A stretch of DNA of 64,000 bases, from contig JAGBXW010000078.1 of NCBI GenBank assembly GCA_017629095.1, forward strand, positions 1-64,000. The letters run 5' to 3'. The DNA is from Treponema sp. (lineage in GTDB: Bacteria; Spirochaetota; Spirochaetia; Treponematales; Treponemataceae). The position numbers and the translations under genes are program-made. This document shows positions 59,898-64,000 of the stretch, piece by piece. Each line of letters opens with the position of its first letter. Positions within the stretch are counted from its first letter, which is position 1. A model generated the notes under the pieces. It was not told where the DNA came from. It saw only the letters and a list, made by a program, of their open reading frames with translations, and made no database searches.

Positions 59898-61466
59898 TTA
59901 ACTTCCCAACAGTTGTTTGCGTTGTATTTTTTTCTTATACATCAGCTCGTCCGCAGTTTTAATGCATCGATGATAATCGATGGGATATTCTTCTGCTGTG
60001 GTGGTGCCAACAGAAATGTTGGTGGGATAATGCTTTTGAACTTGTTGGATTTTTTCTTCAATGCGATCCACTACCTTATTGGCCATTTCTCTGGTTGTAT
60101 TACTCAAAATTACGAGGAATTCATCTCCACCAATTCTGAAGATATAATCTGTGTGGCGAATGGAAGACTTGATAATATCATGACACAAAAGAATATACTC
60201 ATTTCCAGCACCATGACCATAGGTGTCATTGACGTGTTTTAATCCATCAATGTCACACATAATAAAGCTCAAAGGCAAATGACTTTCCAGAGAGTCGTCG
60301 GGAGTGTTAAAATCAGATTGTTTGATTTCAAGATAATGACGATTGTAACAGCCGCACAAAGAATCTTTAAATGCCTTGTCTTCGAGACGAGTAATAAACT
60401 TTTGCATAAAGGAAACGGCCACCAGCATCAGCATTGCACCGTTTTCGTAATCGCTTTCTTTTGCCTTTTCAGATAAGGGTTGTTCCAATAAGTAGTAGAG
60501 TGTACCATCGGCCTTGCTTTGTAACAAGATAGCACCATCCTCATAATCAGAAGCAACTTGTAAATTACTATCGTAGGGAATAAAATGATCAAAAATATCT
60601 TGCTTATATCCAACGATTTTTCTGTTTTCTAGGATATTGGGACATATCTTTTTTCCTAGTTGATTTGCATAAATAATTTTTTTGTTTTTGTCTAAAAAGA
60701 AAATGGGAAAGAAAAGGGTTTTTAATAATTTTTTCTGTCCCAAATTAATGGTAATTTGTGATTCATCTACATAAACAAGGAGAAAAACCATGGTGATGGA
60801 TATAAAAGAAAATAAGGGAATGAGCCAAACTGTAGTGGTGGATTTAATAAAAAGTTGAGATGCATTTACTATCATAAAAAAGATGGCTGTAATGCAACTG
60901 TAAAGAGCCATTTTTTTTCTTCGCTTGTTAGAAGTGAGGAGATTTATAAACATGCATAGCGTACCTGCTATAACGAGAGCATAACTAAAAACAGCATGAA
61001 TCCAGAACCATTCATGGAGTTGTACTACTATTTCTCGATAAGGAACGTACACAATCTGTTTTGTAAAGGTTATAAAATAACGGTTGAACTCTGGTACTAG
61101 GGTAAAAATAACAGTAATTATAGGTATCAGAGTAAGCCACATCAAGTATTCCATGGATTTTGCTTTCTGGGGAAAGGCATAGTTAAAACAAAACAAGAAA
61201 AAGGTAATGCTAGAGAAAGAAACGGGAACATAGACAAATGCGGTAAGGCGGGGCAATAAATCTGTGTTTGGAGTTAGGAAAAAACATGCTCGCACAAGTT
61301 CCCATAATCCCATGAAAAACAAGAATGTTTGGTGATATATTTGAAAAGGCATTTTTATGACCTTGTAGCCTCTCATACCAACTAAACAAAATGTATAAAG
61401 AGCAACTAGCAATCGTAAAATTCCGTAGACAAGGGTAACATAGTTTAGTGAGGAAATAGAATACAT
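59898..61466 (-). CDS. Diguanylate cyclase with 7TM sensor and PAS-like domain (second of pair)
   Basis: 522 residues from ATG 61466 (AAGGAGG upstream; TTG 61469 is in frame but less likely). Seven hydrophobic helices in residues 1-230 resemble the 7TM histidine-kinase-type sensor. A PAS-like segment follows (LLKTLFFPIFFLDKNKKIIYANQLGKKICPN). The GGDEF domain is complete: SFIMCDIDGLKHVNDTYGHGAGNEYILL, then SSIRHTDYIFRIGGDEFLVILSN near 445. RHTD is the RxxD inhibitory site five residues before GGDEF. It makes cyclic-di-GMP at the inner membrane. Its start overlaps the stop of its paralogue (TGATG). Confidence 0.93.
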   Translation of the reverse strand: MYSISSLNYVTLVYGILRLLVALYTFCLVGMRGYKVIKMPFQIYHQTFLFFMGLWELVRACFFLTPNTDLLPRLTAFVYVPVSFSSITFFLFCFNYAFPQKAKSMEYLMWLTLIPIITVIFTLVPEFNRYFITFTKQIVYVPYREIVVQLHEWFWIHAVFSYALVIAGTLCMFINLLTSNKRRKKMALYSCITAIFFMIVNASQLFIKSTTTVWLIPLFSFISITMVFLLVYVDESQITINLGQKKLLKTLFFPIFFLDKNKKIIYANQLGKKICPNILENRKIVGYKQDIFDHFIPYDSNLQVASDYEDGAILLQSKADGTLYYLLEQPLSEKAKESDYENGAMLMLVAVSFMQKFITRLEDKAFKDSLCGCYNRHYLEIKQSDFNTPDDSLESHLPLSFIMCDIDGLKHVNDTYGHGAGNEYILLCHDIIKSSIRHTDYIFRIGGDEFLVILSNTTREMANKVVDRIEEKIQQVQKHYPTNISVGTTTAEEYPIDYHRCIKTADELMYKKKIQRKQLLGS

Positions 61467-63019
61467 CAACGTTCCTCCTTGTGTTTTCTTTTTGTATTAT
61501 ACATATCCACGTCAGCTACTTTTAAGCATTCTTCAATATTTGCACTGGTATCAATAGCGGTAGCCACACCTACCGAAATACCGATTTTGTGGGGCTCGAA
61601 TTCCTTATGCTGCTCCATTGTTGAATCAATATTTTGAATAATTGACCGAGCAATAGGTTCGTGGGTTCTTGTTAAGATAATCAAAAATTCGTCGCCACCT
61701 AATCTAAAAATTGCATCATCTTTACGGACACTAGATCGCAAGGCTTCATAGCATAATTTAATATATACATCTCCTTGGTCGTGGCCTAATTTGTCATTTA
61801 TTCCTTTCAAATTATCTATGTCACACATAAGAAAGGAGACTGGGAATACACTTGGTTCCGTAAGCTCTTTCATTTTGATTTGTAAATAATGCTGATTGTA
61901 ACAATTACACAAAGAATCTTTAAATGCTTTATTTTCCAAGTTTGCAAACAATTTTTGAATGGTATGCAAGGGAATCATCATCATGACTTGGCCTTGTTTA
62001 GTTTTGTTTCGTTCACTGTTGATGACTTGTTCTTGTAAGAAAAACAAGTTTTTGGTATCTGTTTGTTGAACAACATGTCTCGAAGTTGGTGTTATGGTTT
62101 CTTGTTGAGTCTCTTCTATATCTAAAATAGAAAAATGTTCCAAGAACTCTTGTTTTTTTACATATTGATTAGGTAGTTTTTTTATAGTGGAAAAAAGATG
62201 GCTTCCCCTAGAATTCACATGAATGAAGATATTATCGTTATTTAAAATCATTACAGGAAAGGGAATGATTTCCAGTAATCGATTGCGACCTTGTACAATA
62301 ATTTGATCTGCTGTGTCATAGTACATGGCCAGAAATAAGAGAATCATACTGCTGGTACTGGCAATAGATGGCACCCAGAAGAACATATTGTTCTTGTTCC
62401 CGAAGGTTGTAAAGGCATTATATCCCACAAAAATGGCTAGTGCCAACATGGCCGCCTTACTACCTGGAGTGTTTTCTGATGGATATCTGATTGCCTTGTA
62501 AAATACAACAAAGACTCCCGTTAAAACAGTGATATAATTGCATACGATATGGACATAAAACAAAAAATGGTATTCTTCACGGATATCTCGGTAGGGAATG
62601 TAGATAACATTTCTGGTAAAAGTGATGGAAAACTTCTGCAAAGGGGGAAGCAATAATGTTGTACCTACAATGCAGGGGATGATAAAGATCCAAGAAAGTT
62701 TTTTTATGAGGGTATCTTTTTTGGGCATGGTGTAGGAAATACAAAACAACATAAAGATGGGGCCTACAAAGGATATGGAGGCGTAGATAAAAGGACTTAT
62801 AATAGGAAGCAATTGTGGAGTAGGACAGAGATAGAAAAGACATCCAAAGAATCCCCAGATACTCAATGTGGCAATAAAATACTGTAGGTATTTAAACGCT
62901 GGAGCGTGAGATTGCTTACTTTGACCGACAAAAAACAAGATAAACCCAGAAAAGGCCACTGTACCTCTCAAGGCTCCTTGTAAAGATGTCAAGTATTGGA
63001 TTGTTGTAATGGTTTCCAC
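61466..63019 (-). CDS. Diguanylate cyclase with 7TM sensor and PAS-like domain (first of pair)
   Basis: 517 residues from GTG 63019. The same layout as its neighbour: seven hydrophobic helices, then a PAS-like LLEIIPFPVMILNNDNIFIHVNSRG, then GGDEF with SFLMCDIDNLKGINDKLGHDQGDVYIKL and SSVRKDDAIFRLGGDEFLIILTR near 440, including the RxxD inhibitory site. The shared features in both paralogues include the FKDSLCNCYNQHYLQIK motif before GGDEF. It probably arose by tandem duplication. TATAAT ends 8 nt before the GTG with no Shine-Dalgarno, so initiation may be leaderless. The ligand sensed is unknown. Confidence 0.93.
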   Translation of the reverse strand: METITTIQYLTSLQGALRGTVAFSGFILFFVGQSKQSHAPAFKYLQYFIATLSIWGFFGCLFYLCPTPQLLPIISPFIYASISFVGPIFMLFCISYTMPKKDTLIKKLSWIFIIPCIVGTTLLLPPLQKFSITFTRNVIYIPYRDIREEYHFLFYVHIVCNYITVLTGVFVVFYKAIRYPSENTPGSKAAMLALAIFVGYNAFTTFGNKNNMFFWVPSIASTSSMILLFLAMYYDTADQIIVQGRNRLLEIIPFPVMILNNDNIFIHVNSRGSHLFSTIKKLPNQYVKKQEFLEHFSILDIEETQQETITPTSRHVVQQTDTKNLFFLQEQVINSERNKTKQGQVMMMIPLHTIQKLFANLENKAFKDSLCNCYNQHYLQIKMKELTEPSVFPVSFLMCDIDNLKGINDKLGHDQGDVYIKLCYEALRSSVRKDDAIFRLGGDEFLIILTRTHEPIARSIIQNIDSTMEQHKEFEPHKIGISVGVATAIDTSANIEECLKVADVDMYNTKRKHKEER

Positions 63020-63055
63020 AGAAAAATATTATAACGTATTATTTGAAAAAAACAA
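63017..63055 (-). promoter_or_regulatory. Promoter of the cyclase pair, near-leaderless
   Basis: Minus strand TTGTTT (63055..63050), 16-nt spacer, TATAAT (63033..63028), then 8 nt to GTG 63019; no Shine-Dalgarno sequence. Confidence 0.55.
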
Positions 63056-63094
63056 CTTTTCTTTTATTTATTTTACCAGTTTTGTAGATTTTTC

Positions 63095-63132
63095 TTCACC
63101 TTTCTTTTTCTGCATGGTACACTAGAATCATG
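63095..63132 (+). promoter_or_regulatory. rnd promoter, predicted leaderless
   Basis: TTCACC (63095-63100), 17-nt spacer, TACACT (63118-63123), then 6 nt to ATG 63130; no Shine-Dalgarno sequence. Confidence 0.6.
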
Positions 63133-64000
63133 AATTATACTTTGCTTAACAGTGATGACGAAATAAAAGCCCTCCTGATCCGCTGGGAACAGAATAACAT
63201 ACAGCAGATTGCCCTAGATTTTGAGGGGGAATTCAATCTTCATTGTTATGGGGAGCATCTTTGCCTGATTCAGATTTTTGATGGAAGTGATTTTTACTTG
63301 GTAGATCCCCTCTGTGCCGACGAGGAGGCTTCCCGAAGAGCTGCTGAATCTGCTGGAAAACCTTTTCTTCCTTTTACGAGAGTTACAGGAAAATCTCAGG
63401 TGAAACCTCCCGTAACAGAGGAAGGCTTACGGCTCTTGTTGGAATCTCCCCAGATGGAAAAGCTCTGGTTTGATTGTGCTTCCGATGGAGAATTGGTATG
63501 GAAGAAATTCGGCATTCGGTTGCACAAGGTGTATGACGTGTTTCGGGTGGCAAAGGTACTGGGCTTGGTGGGCCCCGGCTTGGCAGGAAATCTTGCAGCC
63601 TTAACGGAGCGATTTGTTACTGGAGCTGGCAGAGAGATTTCAGGGCACGTGCAGCAGGATACCTTATCTAAAAAGCGGCTGCAACAAACAAACTGGATGA
63701 ACCGTCCCCTTTCTGCTGCCCAATTGGAATACGCTTTGAAAGATGTGGCCAATCTCTTTGCCTTACGACAAGCCCTGGATGAAGAGGCTCGTTCAAAAAA
63801 ACTTTTGTCTCAGGTTCGGGCCACCATGAAGGGCATCCCCCATTTGAGCAAGGAACAGATTCCTGGCTACATGAAGATGCCTGGCTACAAGCGAATGAAA
63901 GTGCACCAGCAGATTTTTCTTCGTCATTTTTTTGAAGCAAGAGATTTGGTGGCACGCCAGTTGAACAAGCCTCCTTTTCAGGTACTAGACAAACATTTGT
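63130..64000 (+). CDS. rnd: Ribonuclease D-like 3'-5' exonuclease, N-terminal part
   Basis: 290 codons are visible before the window ends. The DEDD exonuclease motifs are present: ALDFEGEFNL near 25 (the DxE pair), WFDCASDGELVWKKFGIRLHKVYDVFRVAKVLGL in the second motif region, and NRPLSAAQLEYALKDVANLFALRQAL with the Tyr-x3-Asp of motif III. VHQQIFLRHFFEARDLVARQLNKPPFQVL begins an HRDC-like domain. RNase D trims the 3' ends of tRNA and other small RNAs. ATG 63130 is the family-consistent start, is not preceded by a ribosome-binding site and lies 6 nt after a TACACT box. Confidence 0.93.
   Translation, partial: MNYTLLNSDDEIKALLIRWEQNNIQQIALDFEGEFNLHCYGEHLCLIQIFDGSDFYLVDPLCADEEASRRAAESAGKPFLPFTRVTGKSQVKPPVTEEGLRLLLESPQMEKLWFDCASDGELVWKKFGIRLHKVYDVFRVAKVLGLVGPGLAGNLAALTERFVTGAGREISGHVQQDTLSKKRLQQTNWMNRPLSAAQLEYALKDVANLFALRQALDEEARSKKLLSQVRATMKGIPHLSKEQIPGYMKMPGYKRMKVHQQIFLRHFFEARDLVARQLNKPPFQVLDKHL

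Noticed and set aside
1-64000. tRNA or rRNA genes, CRISPR arrays, insertion sequences, prophage or plasmid functions
   Set aside because: I looked for cloverleaf-like T-arm sequences, regularly spaced repeats, transposase or integrase motifs and terminal inverted repeats and saw none.

Overview
The window looks like chromosomal DNA of a motile, host-associated spirochaete, most likely Treponema or a close relative. The reasons are the many predicted lipoproteins with loose spirochaete-type lipoboxes, a FlgM anti-sigma factor, rubredoxin plus hemerythrins, methyl-accepting and cyclic-di-GMP proteins, homopolymeric G tracts next to promoters, and an OmpA/transglycosylase/TPR set resembling treponemal loci. 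The genus is inferred from gene content and not proven. Coding density is high, no gene-free stretch exceeds about 250 bases, and I see no tRNA, rRNA, CRISPR array, insertion sequence or prophage.

Layout. 1-4250: start of a MATE transporter; a secreted serine protease fused to a barrel-like C-terminus behind a 10-G tract; two small exported proteins; a split chromate-type transporter. 4325-11689: rsmI-flgM, an iron-alcohol-dehydrogenase-like protein that has lost metal ligands, a SpoU methyltransferase, a GHKL-HDOD regulator, a membrane protein with a Nif3-family protein, and lspA. 11707-21534: an unknown 545-residue protein, a chemoreceptor, and an oligopeptide ABC operon whose third gene fuses permease and ATPase. 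21489-24119: divergent efp and thrS. 24135-30136: a lipoprotein pair, then an OmpA-like/lytic transglycosylase/TPR-lipoprotein operon. 30130-37300: a membrane protein behind a 9-G tract, a TPR lipoprotein, rubredoxin, a second chemoreceptor and an EAL phosphodiesterase. 37357-43126: pyrG-lptC-lptA-lptB, then four tandem hemerythrins. 43147-49236: a topoisomerase IV operon ending in yigZ-like and ttcA-like genes. 49240-54305: a six-gene envelope operon (two LPP20-like lipoproteins, an LpoB/CsgG-like lipoprotein, a fibronectin-fold lipoprotein, an NlpC/P60 peptidase, a small secreted protein). 54343-64000: glpK, a TPR lipoprotein with a large membrane-anchored propeller protein, two diguanylate cyclases, and the start of an RNase D gene.

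Themes. Much of the window serves the cell envelope: lipoprotein maturation (lspA), Lpt transport, peptidoglycan hydrolysis and binding, and LPP20/LpoB lipoproteins. A second theme is sensing: two chemoreceptors, two cyclases and one phosphodiesterase for cyclic-di-GMP, and an HDOD regulator. A third is oxygen handling (rubredoxin, hemerythrins).

The two most notable observations are these. First, about ten first-of-transcript genes have a sigma70-type -10 hexamer ending almost exactly 6 nt before the start codon with no Shine-Dalgarno sequence, a geometry that predicts leaderless mRNAs. Second, the CTP synthase has Asn where its glutaminase nucleophile Cys should be. Two G tracts at promoters suggest phase variation of envelope genes. 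All functional statements are read from sequence by eye; no database search was run.
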